The translations under genes and the position numbers were made by a program. Below the pieces are notes generated by a model. It was not told the DNA's origin. It searched no databases and saw nothing but the letters and a program-made list of their open reading frames with translations. A stretch of DNA of 64,000 nt from Callaeas wilsoni (taxonomy: Eukaryota > Chordata > Aves > Passeriformes > Callaeidae), in contig VWPU01003114.1 of assembly GCA_013398955.1 (NCBI GenBank), forward strand, positions 62,001 to 126,000. The letters are read 5' to 3'. Positions 1 to 12,000 of this stretch are shown here, piece after piece (positions within the stretch are counted from its first letter, which is position 1; each line of letters opens with the position of its first letter).

Positions 1-1239
1 GAATTTTTTAAAAAGCATTTTTTATTCTCATGTAATTTATTATTTGGTACTCTTCTACCCAAACAAAAGAGAGCAATATATTTAGAAAGCTCATTTTACA
101 ATTACTTTATCTTGTCCTGTGGCAGGGGAATTAGGTGTCATTTGCAAAGATTTATTTCTGGTTGGTTATAAGGAGAGTGATCTGACATCTTCTATGCTGG
201 ATATGTAAATTCACTTTTGTATTTCAGATTAAGACATAACAGCCTTAGTCAGTGGCTTACCGTGGGTCAACATCTTCTATACTCACCTAAAGCAGTGCTG
301 TTAGCCCTGCTCACACTCCACTGCACACCACGCGACAGCGTGACCAACAGCAGCTGCTGGCCCTGCAGTGATGGATGTTTTAGTGTCTCAGGCAAACTTA
401 CTGCATCTGTCAGGGGCCTGTGGCCTCCATGGCAGTACAGGTACAGTACTCAAGTACCAGCACAGAGCAGTACAGCATTATCACCTTGCCATGGAACCAG
501 GTCATAAATAGTTGCTGCCAAAGTGCAAGTGGAGCTTGTCTCATCAGCAGTCCTTCTAAGCAACATCAGCTGTTTGGTAAGCCACAAGTAGCTTGGAAAT
601 TGGGAGTTGGGCTCCTTCGTAATGATCATTTAATAACTGAAAAGCCATGAAAGATCTGTGCTGACTTCCTAAACTGATAATCTAGGCACAAGTTCTCCAT
701 CCAACTCACGCCAGGTAAGTCAATCTTCTAGTTACTGAGCAAAATCAGCCTGTGTTGATACTTGGCTGGTATGGCCCCAGTAGTCTGTACTCTCCTCAGA
801 AAAAGAAAGCCTGAAAATGGAGGTTCCCATAGAGTTTTATTCTGCAATTCCTGGGGCTATAAATCTGTTATTCAACCCTAATCATTCTCCAAAATGTTTT
901 CACCCCAGTGCTAATGGCTAGATTGCCCCATAACTGAGGCAGATTTTATGATATTTTGTCTAGTTCAATTGTGCTTTTAGTGGCTGGAAGGCTTCCATAT
1001 AAATTAATCTCTTGTCTCTCCTTCAGAAAACAAGGTCAACTATAGCATCAGTTTAATATATGGCTCTACATATATCAAGACTTCTGGATCTTGCAGTTGC
1101 AAGTGACAATTTCAAAGTGTGCAATCCTTTGCTAATATTAAAGAGCAAAATCTGCTTTAAGACAATTAAAACTACTTTGATTTTCCTACCTCCTCTATTT
1201 ACTTTCAATTAAATCCAAACTCATCTTGCTTTCTCTGCC
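1..1239. other. non-coding stretch, nothing recognised
   Basis: No coding region, RNA gene or known repeat is recognised. Frames are short and most begin with non-ATG codons. The 430-475 segment is slightly GC-richer and has five GTAC tetramers within 39 bases, which I take as chance. The rest is AT-rich with many stops in all frames. Confidence 0.6.
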
Positions 1240-2440
1240 TTGCAGGGTAAGATTTCTTTGGTGTTTTGTCTCTACTCCCTGTTTGACACAGTCCTAGTGC
1301 CCTTTGTTCTTTTATTCCTCAACTGTTTCGCTGCTGCCCTGCCTCCCTTCTCCAGCTTTTTTCAGTCAGCTTGGAACCATGGTTGCACTTTTCCCATTGA
1401 CCTTTTCTTACACCCAATTAGACCTCCAAATACTCATTCCTGTCTCGTATTTGTCAGACTTTCTGTTTTATCTGGTTTCAGTATCCACAGAGACCTCCTT
1501 CACCTATGTTCTTTCCTAGCCAAGCCAGAGGGCTTCTTTCAGTTCAGATGCCTCTCAATGCAGTCTTCAGGACCACTGGCACTTCCCCACATCTTCTTCC
1601 GCTCCATTCTATCTTTTGGTGAGCCTGTGCTCTCTTCTTTCTAAACATCAAACACTGTTCTCTTCAGCACCTCCTCTGGTAGATCCACTCCCTCTCCACT
1701 ATCTGTTCAAGTTTTCACCCTCAGTCCTCCTCCTTTTATCCTTATAATCTGTATTTTGACTACCTCATCCTCCCCAACCATTTCCGTTGCTTACAACTAA
1801 TTTTTTCTTCGTGTTGTAAATTTTTGTCTCTGACTTAGCTTCTTTGGTGTTGCCTTGCCATTTCAAACTCTCTGCAGATGAGACTATTTTAGCTGTCTCC
1901 ATGATGTTCTTTCCTCCTTTTTCTGTTTGTTCAGAATTTCACTGTCCTCTTTATCTTGTAGCCTTACTGTTACCTTTGATTTCTCATTCTCTCTGTCTCT
2001 CCATCTACTCACTTATTAAATCTAATTATTTTATTCTATGTAGCATTACCAAGTCTACTAATGACAATTTATCTTTATTGCCAAAATACCCTTTTCTGCC
2101 CTCATTTCTAATCATCCTTTTGCTGATTCTGAAACAAGTTTGTTAAACTCATCTTCACCTTTTCTTCTAACCATGTCTTCATCCAATCTGAATCATTTCA
2201 CCTGCTTCAGGAGTCTTAATCTGTAACCCTTTTGAATGCCTGGGATAATCTTGGGAAATTTGTCCCTCCAAGAACCTCTCCAAATTTACCTACAAACTGC
2301 TGCCCATTCTTCATCCTTTTCCTCCTTCTCCCCACCTTCCTATGGGTTTTTTTTGACTCCCAGGCTCTTCATTTCATTGTCCTTTCTTTCCAAGCTTCAT
2401 TTAGGGAGGACTAAATATTCTAGGACCTGTTTCTTCATCC
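1240..2440 (+). other. 1.2-kb pyrimidine-biased block, possible decayed L2-type LINE
   Basis: The plus strand is strongly C+T rich for about 1.2 kb, with repeated TCTCC, CCTCCTT and CTTCATCC-like words but no fixed period, so it is not a microsatellite. Several forward frames stay open for 60-134 codons because pyrimidine-rich DNA lacks TAA, TAG and TGA; their translations (Leu, Ser, Phe and Pro rich) match no domain I know. Vertebrate L2 LINEs have a pyrimidine-rich sense strand, and the segment around 1960-2040 (TTTGATTTCTCATTCTCTC followed by CTCACTTATTAAATC) resembles my memory of an L2 coding segment. That match is from memory and weak. Alternatives are a simple polypyrimidine-drift region or another ancient repeat. 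Confidence 0.3.
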
Positions 2441-3865
2441 TATCTCTGACATGAGCAGGCAGATGAATGCCTTTAACACTGTTGTGATGCTCACACCTGC
2501 CACCAGCAGACATACTAGACATCCTATAGACTAGAGAGACCATGGAGAGATGAAATGGAGTGAGACTTCTCAACTGAATTTATTATGTCCCTTTGATTAA
2601 ACATTGATTTATTTATACTGCTTTCCAGAAAGTCTCATATCAGTACTAGCGATCTGCAATTAGTATACTTTTGTTTCACCAGTCCAGGGAGATGGGGAGC
2701 AAAAAGGTAACAGGGAGACAGTTTTTCTGTGTTCCCTATATGAATTATATTAGATGAAGGTATAGTCTCATTCCTTCACGAGAAAAAGTGAGCATTTCTC
2801 TGCAGAAGCCAGCTGGGATCATTAAAACAGGGCAATGGGAACTTGTAGCCAGCATTTTAGCTCTGAAATAAGCAGTGTGACAAGTAGTGTCATTGTCTTT
2901 TTATGTATTGTTTATAGGACTGTCCTTCACTTTATCTTAGAGCAATAATGTTCATGGCATTCCAGCAAAAATGGCTTATGCAGTTATTAAAATGCTGAGG
3001 TGTTTACTTTCAAATTCTCTGTTACAGCATTTTTTTTCTCTTGGGCACCAATCTTTAAAGAGACACATCAACAAAATTCAGTAGTACTGACTTAATTCTG
3101 TCTCTTTCTAAGCCTAATTGCTCAAACTGGTATAATATCCTCCTAGAGACTAAGCCTCAACTGCATTTTTAAGGACTGTGTGAACTAGCACCTTTCTTAG
3201 GCATCTCCCTGTCAGCCTCAGAGAAAGAAGTTCAGGTTATTACCACAGAACATGCACAGTGCAGATTTCCTGGTGCTGTGTTACCTTACTCTGACCTGCA
3301 AATTCTGGCACCAGGGGCTAATGCAATAGTTATTGGATTTGCTTCTGAGTTTGCCAACCAGGCTGTCACCTGTGATACATGGTTTTGTGATATAGATACC
3401 ATAATGCTTTAAACTAGACAACACTAAAACCTTTGGACTCCTTGTAGGACAACTGTAAAATGATAATTTCCATTAACATTTAGTCTGTTCTGGAATTTAA
3501 TGGGAGTACTTCGGAGGAAGAACACTGTCATGTGAGATCTCTGGCTGCATGATCTCTCCATTCTCCACTGCATTAATTTTGCTGTACCTTCAGATGTTGC
3601 CAAAATCATATTTGATTTGTTTATGGAGTGGTGTTAAGTTGGCGTAGCAGAAGTGGTTTATTCACACATTTTCATAGCTTGTGACTAAATGACTACATAA
3701 AATGGCAGTGAAAGAAAAAAGAATTAGCAATATGTAATACTAGCAAGATGCCTCCCACCTACCAGCCTGCAATAATTGAAATTCTTTTCTCTCACTTTTG
3801 GAGGGAAAATACCTTCTATTTTACACTGAACATTTAAATGATTGTTTCCTGTTCTGCATCTGTAA
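2441..3865. other. non-coding stretch, nothing recognised
   Basis: AT-rich sequence with frequent stops on both strands. No repeat family, exon-like frame or RNA gene is recognised. The only frame over 60 codons (3424-3609, minus) resembles no protein family. Confidence 0.6.
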
Positions 3866-3866
3866 A

Positions 3867-4730
3867 ATCACAGAATCATTTATATTGGAAAAGACTTCTG
3901 AGCTCATCGAGTCCAATCTTTGAGCAATCACCACCTTGTCAACTACACCATGGCACTAAGTGTCATGTCCAGTCATTTCTTGAACACCTCCAAGGATGGT
4001 GAGTCCACCACCTCCCTGGGCAGCCCGTTCCAATGCTTAACAACCCTTGCCATGAAGAAATTCGTCCTGATATCCAACCTGTATCACCCCTGGCACAGTT
4101 TGAGGCTATGTCCTCTCACCCTGTCACTTGCTGCCTGGGAGAAGAGACCAATCCCGCCTGGCTACAGCCTCCTTTCAGGGAGTTGTAGAGAGTGATAAGG
4201 TCACCCCGAGCCTTCTTTTCTCCAGGCTAAACACCCCCAGCTCCCTCAGCTGCTCCTCATCAGACTTGTGCTCCAGACCCTTCCCCAGCTCCATTCCCCT
4301 TCTCTGGACACGCTCCAGCACCTCAATGTCCTTCTTGTATTGAGAGGCCCAGAACTGGACTCAGCACTCNGCCTCACCAGAGTAGAGGGGGACGATCCCT
4401 GCCCTGGTCCTGCTGGCCACACTGTTTCTGATCCAGGCCAGGATGCCATTGGCCTTCTTGGCCACCTGGGCACACACTGGCTCTTGATCAGTTGCTGTTG
4501 ACCACCACCCCCAGGTCCTTTTCCAAGGGCAGCTTTCCAGCCACCGTTCCCCAGCCTGTAGGACTGCATGGGGTGGTTGTGACCCAAGTGCAGGACCCAG
4601 TACTTGGCTTTGTTGAACCTCATGCAGTTGGTCTTGGCCCATGAATCCAGTCTGTTTGGATTCCTCTGCAAGGCCTTCCTACCTTCCAGCGATCAACTCT
4701 CGCCCAGCTTGGTATAGTTTGCTTAGTCCA
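3867..4730 (-). mobile_element. CR1 LINE, 5'-truncated, 3' end present
   Basis: The element reads on the minus strand. Its 3' end is at the low coordinate, starting with the reverse complement of a GATTCTGTGATT-type CR1 terminus followed by the usual TTGGAAAAGACTTCTGAG block. Reading inward, the minus strand encodes decayed C-terminal ORF2 (reverse-transcriptase polyprotein) sequence. One frame has [15 protein letters not shown] near 4620-4570, and the reading then shifts frame to [18 protein letters not shown] near 4470-4420, so there is at least one frameshift. The copy breaks off near 4730, within the RT region, as is usual for CR1 5' truncation. A single N lies at 4370. It cannot be active. 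Confidence 0.93.
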
Positions 4731-7700
4731 ACCTATCAGCATTAAAGCCTGAGTAAAAATTACCAGCTATTGAAATTTACTGGTAACAGACAATGGAAAT
4801 TGTTAACATTCAAGTGTGAAAAGTTCACCCATTTTCTAAATTTATCATATGCACCAATGTTAATTACATTTTTAAATGCCTGAAGCCTACAAATTTTGAG
4901 AGCACAAAAGAAACTATAGTAACCTGTTAGACACTTGCCCTTTTCTTTTACTTTTCTTTGGCACCCTCGATAAGTGAGTGCTAATAGAGGGGCTGACAAC
5001 ACAAGTGCATTTCTGATGCAAAACACCAAGGACAGGGTGAACAGTCAAACCTTGAAGAAAAGAATGGAGCCTTTTTGTTGTGGAAATGAAACTGTGATAA
5101 TGTTCCCAGACTATAAACTGGCAGCCTGGCATGGCAAAAACCATAGGAGCTTTTTCAAAATCTTAATCAATGTCAGTAGATTTTTTTTTCTTCCTGTTGG
5201 GGTTTTAGTAAAGAAAAATGTGAAATTTTATGTGAACAGTTTGTTACTCATACAGCTCTTAGCAACAGAGCTGGAGAATATAAAGGCAAAGATTTTACTG
5301 TCCATTCATGAGCCTATTAGATCTATTAATGAGATAAAAGTTCTGTGGACTGATATGTTCTGTTTCCAAAAATTAAACAGCATCTAAAAATCAGTCTCTG
5401 GAAAAAGTCAGCTGTGAACAAGAATTCTTAGCAATCTTTACATGACTATCTACTAATGTCTGCTTTATGCACCAAATGAAAGAGGCAGAACAGCCTGTAG
5501 CACCATCTGTCTAAGGAGCTTGGTAATATAATGCCACCATTATTGTTAATGGATGTATTATATTTCTATCAGTACCTAGATGTTATGAGTGACCTCTAGG
5601 TCGGGTCAGTGGGCTCATACCTGGGGTATATTTCTGGCCTCTCCTTCTCTACCCCTGTAAAAACTTTCCTCTCTCCTGCCTCCTGCTCCAGAGTATCATC
5701 CCTGCCTCCTCAATTCCCTACAAAGACAGTATAGAATCTTCTTTGAACTGTCTCCTTGTCTCCAGCTATGGGAGAGAAGGAGGTAAATTTTATAGACAAG
5801 GGAACCAATCAGGGGGAGATATAGATTACCACCAACATTTATTGGAACACATTTTATGAATTACGTGATCATTAATAAGAGAATAAAGCAGTCACTGTTA
5901 ACAGCAGGTAATTGTTGGTACAGTCCACTCAGTTACCCCTCTCAGTCATTCATTTTACCCAGCGAGAGCAGCAGTGGGGGGGCCAACTCTGGGTATTCAC
6001 TGAGAAGCCGAGGTTCATAGTAATGCACTGTAGCTTTTAGGAAGGTGTTCAGAAGTCCCTTCCTTCCCTGCATCAACCCTGTACACTGTCCTCTGTCTCC
6101 ATGTGGCAGCCACCACCTCCTTGGCTACGGTGTGAGTTACAAAGCCCGTGCTGATGCTCTTGCGTGGTGATGGCCTTGGACTCTCTGCAGGCTGTTGCTG
6201 TTCTGAGTTTATCAGCTATCTCAGATACAAGAGAAACACAAGTCTCCAGAGCTTTTGTGACACTTTCACATGCACTCTCTCTCCATACCCTTCCTCCTGC
6301 TGTTTTCTGGTAACATCGCCCGTGTGCACACACGTGCGCACCTACAGAGCCCATTCCTCAAATTCACCAAGAAGAGTGGGTTGCGACAAGGATCAATAAA
6401 GTGTAAGCAGCCCTTTCTGTGTCCCCCTGCAGAATGAAGTGAGTGCTCTGTTTGTACCATCCTGTAGAAAATTCCCACATGGGGATAGGTCTATGCTGTA
6501 TATTACATCATGGCTCTGAGCTAACTCAAAACATTAAAAGGGTCTCCACCAGTTCAGCACGGTCCTTCATTCATCTCTGAGAAGCCTGGTGACTTTGCCT
6601 GTAGGAATGTCCTCTGTAATGAGACACATACTTTAAAGCTAGCACAGATGTCTCTGTCCTGCATGGCTACTTTGCTGTACCCATACAGCCAGATAGAGCA
6701 TTTGCCCTGAAGAAAACAGATTTGGGGCCAGTACATAATAAAGAAAAATGGCGAAATGGATATAGAGAAGGACTGAAATACACTGAAGGTCTCTTAACCC
6801 AGCCTGCAACATGACCCTACATGTCACACTGCAGTGAATCAAACCTCTCCCTTTTCTTAACATTCGTGTTACTGAATTTTTTTTTTTTTTTTACTGTAAA
6901 AACATAAACCAGACCCACAAGATATAATCGAGAAGTCAATGACACATCTGGGCAAAAAGCCCAGAAATGCCTTGTGCCCGATTGCCTGTCCTGTGCATTA
7001 AAAATTCATTATTGTTTTCCATTTCTTTTTGCTGAAATTAAAACTATTCTTAAATTCAACATAAAAGAAACTTCATTGCTAAAAACGTCTGCCTTGATTC
7101 AGCTGAGACAAGGCACAGTCCCTACACAGAAGGTCTGAATTTGGTCTTTCCCCTTTCCTTTGATGAATTCTTTTCTCGGAAAGTCCAGCACACATCTACC
7201 CCATTAAACACAAAACATGAGCTTCAGATTTTTCAGCACTAATTACCCAACCAGACTTACCAGGTCTACTGAGGCTCCCCCATCCCTGCAAGTATTTGAA
7301 GACAAGATCAAACCCCTTAGCAGTCAATAGGATGGAAATGTGACTCATTTGCATTTGTCTAATATTGCCAGTTGAAGTATGAGCTAGCTCTTCATGCATT
7401 TTTGCACTGGAGGTGGCCAGGAATCAATAAAATATGTATTTTGCTAGTAATTTTACACAAGCTTTGCAGGTATGGCAAGGCAAAAGATTGAAAATAGCTG
7501 TAAGAGACAGAAAAGCAGCTCTCCCTAGCAATGCACAATCATTCTCTGAATCTGTTGTTCGGGGACTGAAATAAGCAGTATAACCCTCTCGTTTTCCCAT
7601 CTCTGACTATGAATAGTCATATTTTTCACTTTCATCTGTATTTGTAACATTTTTGACCTAATCATCAAGCAATATATATGCAGGGAAGATAAAATACAAT

Positions 7701-9174
7701 TTTTGCTCACTGACCTTTCAGTCCTGTAACATATAAATTGTTTAAGAAAGCCTGCTGAATATTTTCTTATCTTGTGTCACTGGAAATTTCACGCTCCCTG
7801 TGAGACTCGGTAGGATGTTTAATATAGACACTGCGTGGTACACTGATTGATGGGACACACTGCAACCCCGACAGCTTTCTGTGATTTAAAACATAACAAA
7901 CCACAAAAAAACCCCCAAAAGCACTCACCATTTCAGAAGCACACGTTTTTGGAGCCTCTTTCATCCCCATGATGGCCTGGGCTGCCCTGGGGCTGGTTTC
8001 AGGGTAGGGAGGAGGGCTGGGTAGGGCCCCTCCCCAGTCACCAAGCAGCAAGTCCCCACCTCTGTCTCCTGGGCCATAGGTCCAACCCATTAATACATCC
8101 TTCACACCTAGGATATGAGAGATGGTGCTCTGTAAATGTGGGCCCCCGGGGCCATATTCTTGTGTGGCAAAAAAGCCATCGAAGGTGAGCTGTAAATGAC
8201 AGAGGCCAAGTCCTGGAAGCAAATTGGTTGCAGTAGCGCTGTGTTTTACATCAGTGGTTTTGAGTAAAACTAATGTGGAGCACTCTTATAAGACAGCAGT
8301 ATGGTTTCTCCAACCTATAATTTTATTTAAAAGTAGTTCAGATACCTGCGTGTCCCTGCAGCGGGCAGTGCTGGCGTGTACTCTGGAACCACTCAAGATC
8401 CATGCAGCTGCCTCAGTTAATATAAGGGAGGGGCTGGACTCAGCAGCAGGTAAAGTGTGGCTTGAACTGTGGCATCCTGCTAATTGTGTTGTTAGTTTAT
8501 CATGTAACTTTAATTTTGTCCATTTCCTATCAGCAAATATCATTATCAGGGGATGTTTTGACTTCAAGGAAGCTGTTAGGAAAAGCTCAATCCTAGCCAG
8601 CAGTTGCAGTGGGAAAATGTTGAGATTACAAGAAGTTACTAATGCTAAATCCAAGAATTCTGGTTAGCTCTGCAGCCATTTAAGCTAATAGAGGAGCTTA
8701 CCTTAGTACTTGTGAGCTCGGCAGAGGCCAGCTAGGGTAAAAAGCTACTGTCCAGGTGCATTAGAAAAGTTTGATCAAAGTGGAAGCAGCTGATGAAGGA
8801 GCTCCTGTGCTAGCCCTGCTCCCCAGGTTTCAGCCCGTCAGACGGAGCAAGAATGCCAGCCCTCCTCAGCACGGACATCTCAAGATGAAATGCCAGGCAG
8901 CTCGGCACGGAGCGCACACCACAGCAGGGGCTTTGCAGGCAGCAAAGCCTGGCACAGTGTATGGGCAGGGCCCTGTGAGCAGCTCTGAACAAGCCCCTTG
9001 CCAGGGCTCCTCTTCCAGCACTGTTTCCTTTCCATCTGCCTGTGTCTCGCCTTTGGAGACTTGTGGTGTAAGAAGGTTGCCTCTACACTGATGATGTTCA
9101 TAACTGGAATTCTTCACTGGCAATATGCTCAATATGGTGTGTGCTTAAGTCTGTATTCTGTATTTGCTTGGTAG
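4731..9174. other. non-coding stretch, no gene recognised
   Basis: About 4.4 kb without a recognised gene. It contains a 137-codon plus frame at 4974-5387 (GTG first codon, no known domain), a seven-G run near 5975, a T16 tract at 6877-6892 and a moderately GC-rich patch at about 8,770-9,060. Opposing 147- and 122-codon frames overlap at 8224-8667, but neither translation looks like a protein family. I see no convincing splice-flanked exon. Confidence 0.55.
6877..6892. repeat. poly-T tract (T16)
   Basis: Sixteen consecutive T on the plus strand. There is no adjacent recognisable retroposon, so it is logged only as a homopolymer. Confidence 0.95.
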
Positions 9175-9175
9175 T

Positions 9176-9498
9176 TTTCCTTTCCTTTCCTTTCCTTTCC
9201 TTTCCTTTCCTTTCCTTTCCTTTCCTTTCCTTTCCTTTCCTTTCCTTTCCTTTCCTTTCCTTTCCTTTCCTTTCCTTTCCTTTCCTTTCCTTTCCTTTCC
9301 TTTCCTTTCCTTCCCTTTCCTTTCCTTTCCTTTCCTTTCCTTTCCTTTCCTTTCCTTTCCTTTCCTTTCCTTTCCTTTCCTTTCCTTTCCTTTCCTTTCC
9401 TTTCCTTTCCTTTCCTTTCCTTTCCTTTCCTTTCCTTTCCTTTCCTTTCCTTTCCTTTCCTTTCCTTTCCTTTCCTTTCCTTTCCTTTCCTTTCCTTT
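9176..9498. repeat. (TTTCC)n / (GGAAA)n pentanucleotide array, ~64 units
   Basis: Starting from TTTCC at 9176-9180, the pentamer runs to 9498 with one visible unit variant (TTCCC at 9311-9315). It ends at a single N (9499) followed by unique sequence. The plus strand is pure pyrimidine and the minus strand pure purine. The unit is its own mirror image (three T, two C), so the tract is a mirror repeat of the kind known to form intramolecular triplex (H-DNA). Long open frames through it (Lys-Glu-Arg-Lys-Gly or Phe-Leu-Ser-Phe-Pro repeats) arise only because the repeat has no stop codon. The adjacent N suggests uncertain assembly at the array edge, so the true length may differ. Confidence 0.98.
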
Positions 9499-9499
9499 N

Positions 9500-10192
9500 T
9501 ATGTAAAATATAGAAAGGAGCTAACACTGATCCTTTGAAACCCAAGTTTCTTCGGTAATGCTTCCACTATGTCAGCAAATACTAAATCTCCAGTATATCT
9601 CTCTGCTCTTAACTTCCCTTTCAAGAACATTCTGAGAAATGTAAATGTCTGTAGCATTGTTGTATTAAAAAAAAAAAAAAGAATTTCAATTTAATTTGAA
9701 GCAATTATTCAAAGAAAAGTTCTAATAAAAAATTTATAGACACTAGTTAAACATTAATAATATTCAATATATTAAAATACTGACAATGATTTATACTCCG
9801 TCATAAAATAGAAAGAAGAGTCAAGTAGCATCCCTATCCCTTTTTGCAGCCAATTTCATAAATCTACATCAGAGAAAAGCACATTCCTAGTCCAATTAAA
9901 TGTGTGTAATGAAATATTTACGTGTGCTTTATGACTTTGGGTTATTGAATTTTTAAGAGTTAAATCCAAAACTGCGATTGTATTTCCAGTACATATATTT
10001 TATTAATTGTGCCTACAAACACAATGTACTTTCAGAAAGATACTTTCAAAGTTATGATGGGAAAAAGAAGAAGAGAGACTATAGGAAAAAGCAAAATTGG
10101 GACTATATGGTCTCTAGAAGTCAGAGATGTCATTTGCACGCCCTGATTATGACACATATGATACAATCTCAAAATTAATCTTCTTAGTGTTG
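9500..10192. other. AT-rich non-coding stretch
   Basis: AT-rich sequence between the pentamer array and the next CR1, with an A14 run at 9667-9680. No gene, RNA or transposon is recognised. Confidence 0.6.
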
Positions 10193-10750
10193 CCAGAAGG
10201 TTGAGGATGTGATCCTTCCCTTCTGCTCCACCCTGGTGAGGCCACACATGGAGTGTGCTGGACTGCCCAGTACAAGCATGGACACTGGAGGAAGTCAATT
10301 GAATAGCCATGGAGATGGTGAATGGTCCAGAACACTTTTCCTGTGGGGAAAGCTTGACACAACTGTGACTGTTTAGCCTGGAGGACAGAAGGCCTGGAGA
10401 AGAGATTAGGGGGATCTTATCAATGTATGTAAGTCCCTGAACAGAGGGTACACAGGGAACAGAGCCAGGTTCATTTCGGTGGTGCCCAGTGACAGGACTG
10501 GACGGAATGGGCACAAACTGAGAGGTGAGAGGTTCCTTCTGAACAAAGAGAAACACCTTCACTGTGAGGGTAACCCAGCACTGGCACAGGTTGCCCAGGG
10601 TGGGTGGAGTCTCTAACTTGGAGACATTAAAAAAACATCTTAACATAGTTCCAGGCAACTATCTCTGGGTGGCCTTGCTTGGGTAGAGAGCTTGGACCAG
10701 ATGACCTCCTTCTGACCTGTCACTTCCAATCTCAACCACCCTATGACTCC
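10193..10750 (+). mobile_element. CR1 LINE 3' fragment
   Basis: Plus-strand CR1. It begins at a CAGAAGG-like position in the late ORF2 region, followed by a GTGATCCTTCCCTTCTGCTC block and CCCTGGTGAGGCCACACATGG, both standard CR1 landmarks. It runs through GGCACAGGTTGCCCAGGGTGG to the 3' terminus (CAATCTCAACCACCCTATGACTCC), and this last tract is more diverged than in the other copies. Sense frames are broken by stops and indels. The 208-codon minus-strand frame across it is antisense noise. The 5' truncation and decay mean it is inactive. Confidence 0.9.
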
Positions 10751-11894
10751 TTGAAAGGGACAGGAGCTGAATCACTCACTCCTGTGTTCCCAAAGACCTA
10801 AATTAAATGTTTCCTCTGTTCTCCTTGCAGCCATGTGCTGATCTCCACTGATTCTTCCCCATGAGAGTGGTGGTTGGTTCAGACAACTATCATATGTTCA
10901 TGCAGTTACAGGCTTTCAGGTGATAATTGTTATTGCCCATGTCATCCACATCAAACCCATTTGCAGGGAGATTCTTCAAGATAACAGAGATAACACAGAG
11001 CTCACCAGTCCAGCACATCTTTTCCCAAGTAACAGTTTATAAAGAACAACCTTAATTTTAATATTTCCTATCTTGGAATACTCAGTCTTACAGACAATGT
11101 AGTCTTTTACCATTTTCAAAATTTCTTAGGTAATTATTTTACCACATCTATTTCCATTTAGTAGGTCAACAAAGGACAGTCAACAGACATTTAGTTACAC
11201 AGCCCAGACTTCCACTGGATGAATTCAAGAAGCAGCTTCTTACACAGACCAGCTGCCCGGCAAAGGTTTGAAGGACACCCTGGGAATTGCTGAGATTGGT
11301 GTGTCAGTCATAGGCAGTAACATATATCATCAACTGTGGGTTTAGTTTGTGGTTGTTGAGGTGGATCTTACTCTGATTTTTACAGATAGGCATGTAGTGC
11401 ATTTGGCGTGTAAAGTTAGTTTAGCAACGCAGACCGATTTCTGTTGGAATCATACAGTCCTGAGTCCTCTCTTTCCAACAGAGGAACAATGAAGTTGGCG
11501 TTTGCAGTTGTGCAGTGGCCCTCTGTGGACCTCCCAGAAGTGCTGTGAGCTGGCAAAATCCAGCAGGTCAGGACAACAGGAGTGGGATCCAGGTGAGAAT
11601 CCTCAAGGATGTGCACTGTGCACTTGAGCAGCAGACTCATGGAAGCAGATTCCTTAGAGCTAAGAAGGTTTTCCTTCTTCCTCAAGTATAATTGTTTGTT
11701 TTTCTTGGTCAAGAGTGTTTTCTGAAGTGAAAATTCATCCAGAGTTATGAATCTTTTCCTAATGGTATGCTTGCTATAACTGATATTTGTAAGTCTTTTC
11801 AGGGGGTCAAAGCATGCTCAGTGCAGATGGGATGCCCAGTGATATTTTCAGCGAATGTCCTTTAAGTTCTGCTGATCACCATTTCTACAAATCT
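10751..11894. other. non-coding stretch, nothing recognised
   Basis: No gene is recognised. The one frame of about 98 codons (11416-11712, minus) has no family resemblance. Base composition is ordinary AT-rich background. Confidence 0.6.
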
Positions 11895-12000
11895 GATATA
11901 TATATATACACACATATATATAGACACACACACATTGTATTCATATATATAATGAATATATATAAAATATACAGTATATAGATTTAAAAATATGTATATT
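11895..12000. repeat. AT/AC-rich simple repeat
   Basis: Alternating purine-pyrimidine runs (an (AT)n core, then ACACACATATATATAG and ACACACACAC, then about 60 bases of imperfect TATA-rich repeat). This is a degenerate dinucleotide microsatellite. Alternating tracts of this sort can unwind or adopt non-B forms, but the runs here are short and interrupted. Confidence 0.85.

Noticed and set aside
433..476. Five GTAC tetramers within 39 bases
   Set aside because: Short and without known meaning in vertebrate DNA; likely chance in a CAGTAC-rich patch.
4974..5387. 137-codon plus-strand frame
   Set aside because: Begins with GTG, has no recognisable domain or splice context, and is plausible by chance.
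5580..6030. Possible solo LTR (CCAAT-, TATA- and AATAAA-like words)
   Set aside because: No TG...CA ends, target-site duplication, primer-binding site or retroviral coding remnant was seen nearby.
9129..9657. Lys-Glu-Arg-Lys-Gly and Phe-Leu-Ser-Phe-Pro repeat frames
   Set aside because: By-products of the TTTCC array in all frames; flanking residues carry no domain.
10032..10658. 208-codon minus-strand frame
   Set aside because: Mostly antisense to the plus-strand CR1 copy at 10193-10750.
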